Positions 41,363-51,371 are shown, numbered from the stretch's first letter. The stretch is DNA of 64,000 nt from Planctomycetota bacterium (GCA_019456255.1 VRUG01000016.1:1-64000); one strand, 5' to 3'. Notes: generated by a model from the letters alone, not told the origin. Numbers and translations: made by a program.

Positions 41363-43366
41363 TCAAAGGGATTCTTTGGCAGCTTTGATGACAGCTTCTG
41401 CGGTTATGCCGAATTTTTCGAAGCATACTTTTCCGGGAGCGGAAACTCCGAAAGTTTTCATCCCGATGAACGTGCCTTTGGGTCCGATGTATTTTTCCCA
41501 GCCTTGCACAATACCGGCTTCAATTGCGATTCTTGTTTTTACATTCGGAGGGATGACTGAATCTTTATAGGCTTGGTCCTGGGCTTCGAAAAGTTCGAGG
41601 CATGGCATTGAAATTACCTGTGCGTTTATATTATCTGCTTTTAGTTTTTCGGCAGCGTCAAGAGCAATTGCGACTTCGGAACCTGTAGCTAATAAAAGCA
41701 GGTCCGGGTTTTCAGCTTTTTGCAGGACGTAGGCACCTTTGTTTAGATTATCGGCGGAGGTATATTTGTTTTGGTCTATGACGGGCAGGCCCTGACGGGT
41801 CAGTATGATAGCGACGGGACCGGCATTGTATTGAAGTATAAATTTCCAAGCGGCAGCGGTTTCGTTTGCATCGGCTGGCCTGATAACGAGCAGGTCGGGA
41901 ATAGCGCGGAGTGAAGCGATGTGTTCTATCGGCTGATGAGTTGGTCCGTCTTCACCGAGGCCTATACTGTCGTGGGTGAAAACAAAGATAGTCGGGTATT
42001 TTGAGAGTGCCGCCATTCTGATTGCGGGTCTCATGTAGTCGCTAAAGACGAGGAAAGTTCCACCGTACGCGCGAGTCATACCGCTAACCGAAATGCCGTT
42101 CATGATTGCGCCCATAGCGTGTTCCCTGACGCCGTAACGGATGTATCTTCCTGCATAATTGTCTTTCTGGAAGTCGGCGGCACCATCGAATCTGGTATTG
42201 TTCGAAGGTGTCAGGTCAGCCGAGCCTGCCAAGATAAAGGGTAGCGATGGCATTAGAGCGTTTAGGACCTTTCCTGATGCTTTTCTGGTAGCCACGGCAG
42301 AATCAGCCGGGAATGAAGGTGTGAGTTCGTCGAGGTCAATATCGATTTTTCCTGAGGCAGCGGATTCGAATTGTTTTGCCAAATCAGGATTTTGTTTTGC
42401 GTATTCGGCAAACAAATTTTGCCAGTCGGTTTGAGCCTGCTTGCCGCAATCAATTTGTTTTCGCATATGCGAGAGGACATCACCTGGGATGATGAAAGTT
42501 TTTTCGGGGTCGAATCCGAAATTTTTCTTCATGATCTTTATTTCATCTTCTCCTAAAGGCGCGCCGTGTGCAGCGGAGGTGTCCTGTTTGTTCGGGCTTC
42601 CGTATGCGATATGTGTTCTAAGTTTAATCAAAGTGGGTTGGCCGATATGTTTTTTTGCTTTTTCGAGAGCCTTTTCGAATGCGACCATATCGTTCCCGTC
42701 GCCTTTGACTTCTATGACGTTCCAATTGTAAGCTTTGTAACGAGCGGCGACATCTTCGGTGAAGGAGAGGTTCGTTTCGCCATCGATAGTAATGTGGTTG
42801 TCATCGTAAATAACGATTAGGTTATCGAGTGCCAGGTGCCCTGCCAATGATGATGCTTCGGCCGAAATTCCTTCCTGTAGGCATCCGTCACCGACGATTG
42901 TGTAGATTTTGTAATCGATGACAGAGAAGCTGTCACGATTGAAATGTGTGGCGAGATATTTTTGTGCGATAGCCATACCGACAGCATTTGCGATTCCCTG
43001 TCCGAGCGGGCCTGTAGTTACTTCGATGCCAAGGTCCGGATCGTATTCCGGATGGCCCGGGGTTTTACTGTTGAACTGTCGGAAGTTTTTTATGTCGTCG
43101 AGTGAGATATCGTATCCGGTTAGGTGGAGCATAGAATACAACAGTGCGCTTCCGTGTCCGGCAGAGAGAATGAATCTGTCCCTGTTTATCCATCTTGGGT
43201 CTGCAGGATTGTGTTTTAGATGTTTTGTCCAGAGAGTATATGCAGCTGGTGCCATGGCGACAGGCATTCCCGGGTGCCCGGAGTTTGCGGCCTGTACCGC
43301 GTCGGCCGACAGAAAACGTATCGTATTGATGCAAAGCCCGTCAAGTTCCAGGTTTTTCGCTGCCAT
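41363..43366 (-). CDS. tkt: Transketolase
   Basis: 667 residues from the ATG at 43366 (MAAKNLELDGLC); GAGG lies 11 bases upstream, and the frame's earlier Met would add a non-conserved hydrophobic leader. It transfers two-carbon ketol units in the pentose phosphate pathway using thiamine diphosphate. The first domain has ANSGHPGMPVAMAPAAYTLW and the TPP motif GDGCLQEGISAEASSLAGHLALDNLIVIYDDN. The middle has RYGVREHAMGAIMNGIS, with the Glu that activates the cofactor, and DSIGLGEDGPTHQPIE. The C-terminal domain starts near VIRPADANETAAAW. Full length. hflC lies 146 bp upstream on the same strand. Confidence 0.96.
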   Translation of the reverse strand: MAAKNLELDGLCINTIRFLSADAVQAANSGHPGMPVAMAPAAYTLWTKHLKHNPADPRWINRDRFILSAGHGSALLYSMLHLTGYDISLDDIKNFRQFNSKTPGHPEYDPDLGIEVTTGPLGQGIANAVGMAIAQKYLATHFNRDSFSVIDYKIYTIVGDGCLQEGISAEASSLAGHLALDNLIVIYDDNHITIDGETNLSFTEDVAARYKAYNWNVIEVKGDGNDMVAFEKALEKAKKHIGQPTLIKLRTHIAYGSPNKQDTSAAHGAPLGEDEIKIMKKNFGFDPEKTFIIPGDVLSHMRKQIDCGKQAQTDWQNLFAEYAKQNPDLAKQFESAASGKIDIDLDELTPSFPADSAVATRKASGKVLNALMPSLPFILAGSADLTPSNNTRFDGAADFQKDNYAGRYIRYGVREHAMGAIMNGISVSGMTRAYGGTFLVFSDYMRPAIRMAALSKYPTIFVFTHDSIGLGEDGPTHQPIEHIASLRAIPDLLVIRPADANETAAAWKFILQYNAGPVAIILTRQGLPVIDQNKYTSADNLNKGAYVLQKAENPDLLLLATGSEVAIALDAAEKLKADNINAQVISMPCLELFEAQDQAYKDSVIPPNVKTRIAIEAGIVQGWEKYIGPKGTFIGMKTFGVSAPGKVCFEKFGITAEAVIKAAKESL

Positions 43367-43512
43367 GTAAATAAATCCTCTAAACAGAAACACAATTAGC
43401 ACTAAATGAATTGCCTAAGATAGCCCCCCAAGGCTTTTAATTCAAGCCTTTTTATGGCTGTGTGCTAAAAGAGTAAAAAATCTGCGTCAAACTCAAACAA
43501 AAGCGTAGAAAT

Positions 43513-44373
43513 TTACTTTTTGCTCGGGCTTAAGTACTGGAAGAATTCGGAATTTGCCGGCAAAACGATAGTAGTGTCTTTTCTTAGCGATTTTTCATAC
43601 GCTTCGAGCGTTCTGACGAAAGCGAAGAATTCCGGGTCCTGCTCGAATGCCTGGGCGTAGATTTTCAGAGCTTCTGCATCGCCCTGCCCTTTGAGTTGTT
43701 CGGCCTGTTTGTAACTTTCTGCCAGGAGAATGGTTCTTTCCTTATCTGTAGTAGCTCTGATTTTAACGGCTTCCTCTTCGCCTTCTGAGCGGTATTTTTT
43801 TGCGATTCTTTCACGTTCTGCTTTCATGCGTGCATAAACCGAATGTGCGACTTCACTTGGCAGGTCGGCCCGTTTGATTCTGACATCGACAACTTCAATG
43901 CCGTAGTCACGAGCTTTTTTGTCGCACTTTTTGTGTACATTGTCCATAATTTCTTCGCGATTAATAGAAATGACTTCGGTAAATGTATGTCTGGCGAGTT
44001 CTTCGCGAATTTCTGAAAAGACAATGTCGTCAAGTCTTGCCTGCGCTCCGGCTTCATTTCTTACTGTCTGGTAGAATTTCAGGGGGTCAATAATTTTCCA
44101 TCTCGCATAGTTGTCGATGACGAGATGTTTTTTGTCAGAGGTAATGATTGGCGCGGCGGCAGCATCATATTCGAGCACCCTTCTTTCGAAAAGGTGCGAG
44201 GTTTGAACAAAAGGTATTTTGAAATTCAGCCCAGGTTTGGTGACAGTTCTAACGTACTTTCCAAGCTGAGTAACAATTGCCTGCTTTGTTTCATCAACAG
44301 TGAATAGTGAACTGGCGAGCAATGCTAACGCAGCTAATATTATAATAACAGCTATAGTAAGATTTTTTGTCAT
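43513..44373 (-). CDS. hflC: HflC, stomatin/prohibitin-family membrane protein
   Basis: 286 residues. One N-terminal membrane helix (LTIAVIIILAALALLASSLF) and an SPFH domain (VDETKQAIVTQLGKYVRTVTKPGLNFKIPFVQ) are followed by a coiled region (SVYARMKAERERIAKKYRSEGEEEAVKIRATTDKERTILLAES). HflC with HflK forms a large periplasmic cage around FtsH and limits its proteolysis. The ATG overlaps the hflK stop by four bases, so the pair is translationally coupled. Confidence 0.94.
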   Translation of the reverse strand: MTKNLTIAVIIILAALALLASSLFTVDETKQAIVTQLGKYVRTVTKPGLNFKIPFVQTSHLFERRVLEYDAAAAPIITSDKKHLVIDNYARWKIIDPLKFYQTVRNEAGAQARLDDIVFSEIREELARHTFTEVISINREEIMDNVHKKCDKKARDYGIEVVDVRIKRADLPSEVAHSVYARMKAERERIAKKYRSEGEEEAVKIRATTDKERTILLAESYKQAEQLKGQGDAEALKIYAQAFEQDPEFFAFVRTLEAYEKSLRKDTTIVLPANSEFFQYLSPSKK

Positions 44374-45383
44374 TTTGCATCTCCTTTTTCAAGCGGTAAA
44401 AACTGGAGCAGGTTTCCTCCGGTTTTCGGGTCGATTACGAACTTTTTGATACTCGGCAAAACCTTTTCCATGGTTTCAAGGTATAGTCTTTTCCTGGTGA
44501 CGTCCTTCGCTTTTTCATATTCTTTGAGGACCGAAAGGAACCTGTCAGCGTCACCCTCGGAGCGTTTTATACGTTCGGCTTTGTAAGCTTCGGAGGCTCT
44601 TATAACACTTTGCGCCTTTCCCCTTGCTTTTGGGAGGATGTCTTCACGGTAACCTTCAGCTTCTTTTATGAGGCGTTCTTTATCTTCTTTTGCGCTGACG
44701 ACGTCACTAAAGGCTCTTTCGACTTCTGCCGGCGGCCTGACGGTTTGCAGTTTAACTTCCCTAACTTGGATACCACCCTCATATCTGTCTATAATTTTCT
44801 GGAGCAGTTCTCTGATGTCGATTTCGATTTGCAGTTTTTCCCCTATCAGTACGTCATCAATGGGTCGTTGGCCAACGACCTGTCTTAGCGCGACTTCGGC
44901 GGCGTCTTTTAGTGCACCATTACTAGTTTCAAGTCCTCGCACGTTGAAGAGGAACTTTTTCGCATCCTTAATCTGGTACTGCACGATAATTTGTGCGTCA
45001 ACGATCTGCTCGTCTCCTGTAAGCATCAGCGATTCTTCGGGTTTGAATCTGTATCTTGCCGGCGGTCCGGGGTTTATGGTTTTGAACCCGATTTCAAGTC
45101 TTCTGACCTGTTTTACTTTTACCTTGTTGACTGTTTCTATGGGCCAGGGCAGATGGTAATGGGGTCCAGGCTCAGTGGAACGGACGGCTTTTCCGAACAT
45201 TCTGACGACTCCCTGCTCGTCTGGTCTGATGATATAAACTCCCGACAAGAGCCAAAGAATTATGGCTGCTGGTATTAACCATTTAATCGCTTTGAAATTG
45301 AAATTGAAGTTGAAGTTGAACTGCGGAATATTGAATGACGGTTCGGTCAGTCTTTCGGACCACTGGTCAAAATCCGGTGCCAT
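44370..45383 (-). CDS. hflK: HflK, stomatin/prohibitin-family membrane protein
   Basis: 337 residues. A short N-terminal region with an unusual FNFNFNFNF stretch (about residues 22-30) leads into a membrane helix (WLIPAAIILWLLSGVYII) and an SPFH domain (DEQGVVRMFGKAVRSTEPGPHYHLPWPIETVNKVKVKQVRRLEIGF), then a long coiled coil. Partner of HflC. It lacks the Gly-rich N-terminus of the E. coli protein, as in many phyla. The ATG is preceded by AGGGAGG at the optimal distance, and that site could be paired with an upstream complement (see 45390-45452). Confidence 0.94.
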   Translation of the reverse strand: MAPDFDQWSERLTEPSFNIPQFNFNFNFNFKAIKWLIPAAIILWLLSGVYIIRPDEQGVVRMFGKAVRSTEPGPHYHLPWPIETVNKVKVKQVRRLEIGFKTINPGPPARYRFKPEESLMLTGDEQIVDAQIIVQYQIKDAKKFLFNVRGLETSNGALKDAAEVALRQVVGQRPIDDVLIGEKLQIEIDIRELLQKIIDRYEGGIQVREVKLQTVRPPAEVERAFSDVVSAKEDKERLIKEAEGYREDILPKARGKAQSVIRASEAYKAERIKRSEGDADRFLSVLKEYEKAKDVTRKRLYLETMEKVLPSIKKFVIDPKTGGNLLQFLPLEKGDAK

Positions 45384-45389
45384 GATAAG

Positions 45390-45452
45390 CCTCCCTGCAT
45401 AATAGTAATGATTAATTCTGGTTTCGGGTTAGATTGTATAGGTACAGGGAGG
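45390..45452 (-). promoter_or_regulatory. Inverted repeat masking the hflK ribosome-binding site
   Basis: On the minus strand CCTCCCTG (45452-45445) can pair perfectly over 8 bp with CAGGGAGG (45397-45390), which contains the hflK Shine-Dalgarno. The loop is 47 nt. Pairing would block initiation of hflK and, through coupling, hflC. The sequence shows the complementarity; control of translation is inferred. Confidence 0.5.
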
Positions 45453-45510
45453 GTTGTCAAGTAATAGTAAAAAAAATTTATTTGAGAATATTTAGTGGGG
45501 AATGGCGCGG

Positions 45511-46137
45511 TTACTTGTTTTTTGGTTTTCTAAGCAGGGCGAAGCTTCCAATTGCCAGCAGGACGACCGTAGCAGGCTCGGGAATTGCAGCAGCAGCTTC
45601 GCTGGAGCCATCGGGCAAGCTAATAATTCTCGCTCCGACGAACATTTGTCTGTTATCGAAAGCCGAAATGACATTTTCATACGTGTATCCTGCTTTTAAA
45701 TCCAAAATAATACCGAGGCTTTGCCCTGAATTGATCCCATTGAATGGAGCGGGTGAATCAGCAGATATGACATAAGAGGGCTCATCGAGAGCAATTTCGG
45801 TTAGTAAGTTTGCCGCAGGTAAATTAGACGGATTTGCTCCTTCAGAGAAACTTACACCTTCTCCGTTTTCGATACTTCTTAAGCTCTGAAACAAATCCTC
45901 GTAAAAATAGATGTGGGATACAGCACTTGAATCGAGTGTGGAATTATTGTAAAAGTCAAATCGTACTGATGTTGTGTCAGCTGATAAGACTTCCATGTAA
46001 ATATCTAACGCGGGGTCATCGTAGTAATCGCCATTTTGTGTAAATACATCGAGATTGTAAGTAGTGATGCCAGCTAAAAGAGCAGTGTTTAGACAAAGCA
46101 TAACACCACACGCATAGAGAACGGTTAGCTTTTTCAT
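45511..46137 (-). CDS. PEP-CTERM sorting-signal protein
   Basis: 208 residues. The signal peptide (MKKLTVLYACGVMLCLNTALLAG) is followed by a beta-rich mature domain of about 150 residues without a known family. The C-terminus AAAAIPEPATVVLLAIGSFALLRKPKNK is a classic PEP-CTERM signal: the PEP motif, a transmembrane helix and a basic end. An EpsH-type exosortase should process it and the product probably goes to the cell surface or exopolysaccharide. No exosortase lies in the window. Monocistronic; the last gene before a 550-bp intergenic stretch. Confidence 0.85.
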   Translation of the reverse strand: MKKLTVLYACGVMLCLNTALLAGITTYNLDVFTQNGDYYDDPALDIYMEVLSADTTSVRFDFYNNSTLDSSAVSHIYFYEDLFQSLRSIENGEGVSFSEGANPSNLPAANLLTEIALDEPSYVISADSPAPFNGINSGQSLGIILDLKAGYTYENVISAFDNRQMFVGARIISLPDGSSEAAAAIPEPATVVLLAIGSFALLRKPKNK

Positions 46138-46687
46138 CCCGAAACCCCCAACAAAATTTTATTTAGCCCACTCCCGTCTAAAAACAAACATCCTCGGCGA
46201 CGACAAAGTTCTTCTACTTAAAGTATTCCAAATATTTTTTGAGCCCCCAAACGATTCGGCCATGAATTTGTACTTAAATTTGCCATGGCAGTTCAGATAA
46301 AAAGAGTTTTGGGACTTTTTATGCGATTCGGTCGATAATCGTCCTATAATTTTCCGTTTTAAGGCTTAAAACATGGATTTTTTACCTATCTCGGTGCATA
46401 CAGGAGAAAAGGTTCTGATGTCGTAAAAAAGCGATATTTAGAAGATTTTGTTTGATTTATTTTGGGGTGTGAATATACTTGTTTATAGAGCTAAGGAGTG
46501 ACAGTGGCAGATATTATCGGAATAGCTGTTTTAGGGGGACAGATGGGAGTACAATGCAAAGGAGAATTGCAGCTTCGATTTTTTCAATGTAACCGGCCTA
46601 CCAGGATTTTTTTCCTTCTACCCTAAAAACCGTTAATATACCGCTGCTTCTATGAGTTTTTGTTGTTAGTCAGGGAGGACCCTGTCA
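46138..46687. other. Intergenic stretch between divergent genes
   Basis: 550 bp with no convincing gene or RNA. Runs such as TTTTAAGGCTTAAAAC (about 46358) are small dyads. A G-rich stretch TTTTAGGGGGACAGATGGGAG near 46531-46551 resembles a ribosome site but no ORF follows. Promoters for the PEP-CTERM gene and for the histidine kinase presumably lie here; none was identified. Confidence 0.4.
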
Positions 46688-49600
46688 ATGAAGACGAGAG
46701 CGGAGCAAAAAAAGCGGAAGCAAAGTGCCCCGTTAGAGCGATTACATCCCTCTGAACCTAATCAATTGCAGCACCAGCAGAGTAATTTTGAAATCCGGCC
46801 GCTGCTTGAAGGCCGGCGTGCGACCCTGAAGTATTGCAATTTTGATGAAGCAGCAGGTACCATCTTTGGCATATGTAAAAAATTAATTGGTGCAACGACA
46901 GGTTATGTAACATTTTTAAGTGAGGATGGTAAAGAAAACACAGTTGTATTTTTAGATTCAGGGGATCGAAAGAGCATCGTTGACCCGAATCTGTCTATGC
47001 CTATTCGTGGTCTTCGGGCAGAGGCTTATCGAACTGGCAAGGCAGTATATGAAAACGATTTTTCTCATAGCCGATGGGAAGCATTGATGCCCAAGGGTCA
47101 TGTTAAGCTTGATAATGTATTGTTTGCGCCTTTGATAATAGAGGGCAAAACGGTCGGGCTGATAGATCTTGGTAATAAAGAGGGTGGTTTTACAGATGAG
47201 GATATTCAAACAGCGACGGGGTTTGGCAAGATAGCTGCGGTTGCATTACATAACAGCAGAATGCTTGAATTATTAGAGGCCAGTGAAGAAAAATATCGAA
47301 GGCTTGTTAATAATCTTAGTACCGAACACATTTTTTATACCCATAATCCTGACGGGATTTTTACTTATATCAGCCCTTCCGTAACTAAGGTACTTGGTTA
47401 TTCTGTGGAAGATTTTCTTGCTCATTGGAGCACTTTTCTTACTGATAATCCAATAAATGAAGAAGTGGCGAGAAAGACACAGCTATGTCTCGAAGGGAAA
47501 CAGCAAGGTTCTTATGAGGTTGAGATTTATCATAAAAATGGTGATATTCTCACTCTTCTGGTAACAGAGGTGCCCATATTTGATTCGCAAGCAACTGTGA
47601 CAGCGGTGGAGGGTATTGCTCATGACATCACAAAGCATAAAGAGGCGGAGGGAAAGATACAGGATTTAGCTCGTTTTCCGAGTGAGAATCCGAGTCCCGT
47701 ATTGCGAATTTCCAGCGGTGGAGAATTACTTTATGCCAATGCCGCAAGTGAATCATTATTGGAAGAGTGGGGATGTAAGGTAGGGCAAGCTATCCCTGAA
47801 AGCTGGGGCAAGACAGTTTCAAAAATCTTTGGTCGAAAGATGCAGGAAATCATTGAGATTATGCATAATGAGAAGATATATTCATTTACGATTACTCCAG
47901 TGATAGAGGGCGGGTATGTAAATCTTTACGGTCATGATATCACGGAGCAAAAAAGGGCTGAAGAGGCGCTTCGCAAAACTTACGATGAGTTGGAAACACG
48001 CGTTGGTCAGCGAACGAGGGAACTTTCCGGTGCGGTGAGGCTTTTGAAAGAGCAAGTTATGGAGCGTACCCAGGCAGAGAAGGCTCTTCGTGAGAGTGAG
48101 GAAAAATACCGAGGTCTAACCGAATCAATGGCAGAGGTTATATTTGTAAATAACCGTCAGGGCCAGTACCGGTATGTAAATAATATCGCTGCTAATATAC
48201 TCGGAAAAAGTGCTGACGAAATTATCGGTAAAGAATTTAGCGACTTCTTTAAGCCTGAAGAGGCAAAACGTATGCTTGGAATTATTGAAGATGTCTTTCG
48301 CGATAAAACTCCCGTTCATCTTGAATATACCTTAACCTTAGATGGAGAGCCTCGTCACTTTTCCGCGACGTTATCCCCTATTCACGACGAAAATGGAGAT
48401 GTCACTTCAGTTGTAGGGGTATCACAGGATATCACCGATCGCAAAAAAGCGGAGCAGCAGAAAACTCTGAATATGCGAATCCTGGATATAATAAACCAGC
48501 CTGTGGGGTGGAAAGAGAGTATTGAAGAGGTCTTAAGCGAGATAAAGAATTTCACCGGTTTTGAGGCAGTAGCTATCCGTTTTCGCGAGGGCGAAGATTT
48601 CCCATATTATGTAACAGAGGGTTTTTCGGCATCTTTTGTTGAAACTGAAAGGTATCTATGTGTTCGTGATGGAAAGGGCGAGATAGAGAGGGATTCGGAT
48701 GGCAACCCCTATTTGGAGTGTATGTGCGGTAATATTGTATGCGGGCGTACTGACCCAAGCAAGCATTTCTTCACTGAGGGTGGAAGCTTTTGGTGCAACA
48801 ATACCAGTAAACTTTTGGCAGAAACTGCCGAAAAAGACCGACAAACCAGAACCCGTAACCGCTGTAATAGTGAAGGATATGAGTCAGTAGCTCTGATCCC
48901 CTTAAAGGCAGGCCATAAAATACTTGGGTTGATTCAATTAAATGACAGGAGAACTGACCGGTTTACCAAGGATTTAATTTATTTCTTCGAGGAACTTGGG
49001 AAAAATATTGGTATAGCTTTTGCTCGTAAGCAGACCGAAGAGGCACTTCATGAGAGTGAGGAGAAATACCGTTCCTTTGTTCAAAACTTCAGAGGCATTG
49101 CTTATAGAGGTGACCTGAACTGGCGGCCTGTATTTTTTCATGGCGATGTAGAGGAAATAACTGGTTACAAATCTGAGGACTTCGTATCAGGTAATCCGAC
49201 ATGGGACAAGGTAATCCATCCCGATGACATAGAAAGAATAGAAAACAATAAAATTCGTACGATGCCTAATTATTCCACCCAGCAAGAATATCGGATTATA
49301 CGCAAGGATGGAGAAATACGCTGGGTCAGTGAAAGCATTCAAAACATATGCGATGCAACGGGCAGGCCCGTGATGGTTCAGGGCGCGATATTCGATATCA
49401 CCGAACGCAAGAAGGCGGAAAAAGAGTTAGAGAATATATTCAACCTCTCTCCGGACATGATATTTATTTGCACTCCTGATGGAAGGTTCCTTAAAGTCAA
49501 TCCATCTTGTAAGCGAGTTTTAGGTTACACGACAGCTGAGATCCTCAAGTTAGGTTGGGCCAAACTTGTCCATCCCGATGATGTGGAAAATACAAACAAT

Positions 49601-50473
49601 CAAGTGAATAAGCAGGTAGATGGCCATTCAGCTATAGGTTTTATCAATCGATTTAGATGCAAAGATGGCAGCTATAAAACCCTTGAATGGCAGGCAACAG
49701 ATTTAATAGATGGTATGGTTTATGCTACCGCCCGCGATATCACCGAACGCAAGAAGATGGAAGACAGTTTGCGAGAGAGTGAGAAGCTCGCAGCAAAGGG
49801 TCGGTTGGCGGCTAAGATAGCTCACGAGATAAATAATCCTTTAGCAGGGATTAAGAATTCTTTTATGCTTATCAAAGATTCGATTCGCCACGACCATCCT
49901 TATTATCGTTACGTCGAGCTGATAGATAAAGAAATTGACCGTGTCAGCAATGTGGTCCGTCAGATGTTCGGCTTATACAAGAAAGGCCAAGAGAGTGATT
50001 TTTCGGTCAATGATATCGTCTGGGGAGTAGCAGCAATGCTTGAGGTAAACTGCTGTAAAAATAATATTTCCTTAAAGTTTGACGCATGTAAGGACCCAAA
50101 GACGATAAATATAGGGGAAAGTTCGCTACGAGAGGTATTGTACAATATTATAGAAAATGCGATCGAAGCGTCGCCTGCGGGGTCAGAAGTGCGGATAAGT
50201 ACGGCAACAACTGAACGAGGCATGGTGATAGCGATATGTGACGAAGGGGAAGGTATTAAGCCCGAGCTGCTTGGTCATATATTTGAGTCATCTTTTACAA
50301 CAAAAAAAGACCGTGTGGGCAGCGGTCTTGGGCTTGGTTTGTCGATATCTAAGAATCTAATTGAAACTGCGGGCGGTAATATAGAGGTTGAAAGTAAATG
50401 GGGCGTAGAAACTGTTTTTAATATTATTATTCCTTTCAAACGAGAGAACGAAAAGGAGGTAACTAATGACTGA
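46688..50473 (+). CDS. Multi-domain PAS/GAF sensor histidine kinase (1261 aa)
   Basis: No signal peptide or membrane helix, so probably cytoplasmic. Order: GAF (about 48-190), PAS (200-320), degenerate PAS (325-425), coiled coil, PAS (470-595), a Cys-rich GAF (610-785), PAS (790-905), PAS (910-1025), HisKA with the phosphoacceptor His 1046 in KIAHEINNPLAG, and HATPase_c with N (NIIENAIEAS), G1 (DEGEGI) and G2 (GSGLGLGLSIS) boxes. The second GAF has six Cys in the LECMCGNIVCG...WCNN...RNRCN region, a signature I have met in planctomycete and archaeal kinases but with no assigned ligand; metal or redox sensing is possible. Its stop overlaps the response-regulator start by 8 bp. Confidence 0.9.
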   Translation: MKTRAEQKKRKQSAPLERLHPSEPNQLQHQQSNFEIRPLLEGRRATLKYCNFDEAAGTIFGICKKLIGATTGYVTFLSEDGKENTVVFLDSGDRKSIVDPNLSMPIRGLRAEAYRTGKAVYENDFSHSRWEALMPKGHVKLDNVLFAPLIIEGKTVGLIDLGNKEGGFTDEDIQTATGFGKIAAVALHNSRMLELLEASEEKYRRLVNNLSTEHIFYTHNPDGIFTYISPSVTKVLGYSVEDFLAHWSTFLTDNPINEEVARKTQLCLEGKQQGSYEVEIYHKNGDILTLLVTEVPIFDSQATVTAVEGIAHDITKHKEAEGKIQDLARFPSENPSPVLRISSGGELLYANAASESLLEEWGCKVGQAIPESWGKTVSKIFGRKMQEIIEIMHNEKIYSFTITPVIEGGYVNLYGHDITEQKRAEEALRKTYDELETRVGQRTRELSGAVRLLKEQVMERTQAEKALRESEEKYRGLTESMAEVIFVNNRQGQYRYVNNIAANILGKSADEIIGKEFSDFFKPEEAKRMLGIIEDVFRDKTPVHLEYTLTLDGEPRHFSATLSPIHDENGDVTSVVGVSQDITDRKKAEQQKTLNMRILDIINQPVGWKESIEEVLSEIKNFTGFEAVAIRFREGEDFPYYVTEGFSASFVETERYLCVRDGKGEIERDSDGNPYLECMCGNIVCGRTDPSKHFFTEGGSFWCNNTSKLLAETAEKDRQTRTRNRCNSEGYESVALIPLKAGHKILGLIQLNDRRTDRFTKDLIYFFEELGKNIGIAFARKQTEEALHESEEKYRSFVQNFRGIAYRGDLNWRPVFFHGDVEEITGYKSEDFVSGNPTWDKVIHPDDIERIENNKIRTMPNYSTQQEYRIIRKDGEIRWVSESIQNICDATGRPVMVQGAIFDITERKKAEKELENIFNLSPDMIFICTPDGRFLKVNPSCKRVLGYTTAEILKLGWAKLVHPDDVENTNNQVNKQVDGHSAIGFINRFRCKDGSYKTLEWQATDLIDGMVYATARDITERKKMEDSLRESEKLAAKGRLAAKIAHEINNPLAGIKNSFMLIKDSIRHDHPYYRYVELIDKEIDRVSNVVRQMFGLYKKGQESDFSVNDIVWGVAAMLEVNCCKNNISLKFDACKDPKTINIGESSLREVLYNIIENAIEASPAGSEVRISTATTERGMVIAICDEGEGIKPELLGHIFESSFTTKKDRVGSGLGLGLSISKNLIETAGGNIEVESKWGVETVFNIIIPFKRENEKEVTND

Positions 50474-51203
50474 ATTTGGCAGAATATTGATAGCGGATGA
50501 CGAGGAGGTGTTTTTGCAATCGACGGGGGATTTGCTTCGCAAGTACGGCTATGAGTGCGATTGCGTTTGTGACGCGAGAGAGGCGGCAGAGAAACTTAAG
50601 GAGTCTCGTTATGATTTGCTGATAGCAGATATTAAGATGCCGGGCAATGAGGAACTTGACCTTCTTAAGAATATGGTAGAACTGGCTGAAGGGGTGCCGG
50701 TAATTTTGGTGACTGGTTATCCTTCGCTACAAACGGCGATAGATTCTGTGAGGCTTCCGGTTGCATGCTATATGGTCAAGCCGATGGACATTGATGAGCT
50801 TTTGTTCGAGATTCAGAACGCGATAAGAAAACACAAGGTATACGAATCAATACATAATATAAGAGAGCATCTTCAGCACTGGAGTGATTGTTTCGGCGAT
50901 ATCGAGAACATGCTAAGGAACAGCCATTCAGACGCAACATCGATGCCGGTTGAGTCTTTTATTGAAATAGCGTTTCAAAATGTTATTGAAACGTTATCAG
51001 ATATCCAGCATCTGACGAAATCGCTGGCCCATGTAAATGGTGATAAGGAATCCTGTCATTTATTTAATTGTCCGAAGCTTGAGAGTCTCGGTAAGGGTGT
51101 GACCGAGACAATTCGTGTTCTTGAGAATACTAAAAGCTCGTTTAAATCTAAAGAACTTGGCAAGATGCGAAGAAAACTGGAAGAAATTTCAGGAAAAGAT
51201 TAA
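50466..51203 (+). CDS. Response regulator with receiver domain and helical C-terminus
   Basis: 245 residues. The receiver has acidic Asp 11/12, phosphoacceptor Asp 55 (LLIADIKMPG), Thr 84 (VTGYPS) and Lys 105 (MVKPMD). The C-terminal 120 residues are helical (HNIREHLQHWSDCFGDIENMLRN..., IETLSDIQHLTKSLAHVNG), with no DNA-binding or enzymatic domain. Output is therefore probably by protein contact. GGAGG precedes its ATG inside the kinase gene and the 8-bp overlap implies coupled translation. It is the cognate partner of the upstream kinase. Confidence 0.9.
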   Translation: MTEFGRILIADDEEVFLQSTGDLLRKYGYECDCVCDAREAAEKLKESRYDLLIADIKMPGNEELDLLKNMVELAEGVPVILVTGYPSLQTAIDSVRLPVACYMVKPMDIDELLFEIQNAIRKHKVYESIHNIREHLQHWSDCFGDIENMLRNSHSDATSMPVESFIEIAFQNVIETLSDIQHLTKSLAHVNGDKESCHLFNCPKLESLGKGVTETIRVLENTKSSFKSKELGKMRRKLEEISGKD

Positions 51204-51317
51204 AAAAAAGCTAAAGTTTTATCGGCAGTGGAGTCGAAGTAGATAACAGTAAGGTCTGCGAGGTCTGCAAAAAGTGTTGTGGATTGTCTTATCGAACAGC
51301 TTCAGAGCTGTGAGTTG

Positions 51318-51371
51318 AAGGCACGAATGAGATTGTTCTTATTTTAGAATCATCTCGTTTGTGCCTTTTTT
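51318..51371 (+). terminator. Long rho-independent terminator of the kinase/regulator operon
   Basis: The left arm begins AAGGCACGAATGAGATT (51318-51334) and the right arm ends CATCTCGTTTGTGCCTT before a T7 run (51365-51371). With G-U pairs almost 22 bp form around a loop of about 10 nt. It lies 115 bp after the regulator stop. Confidence 0.85.
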
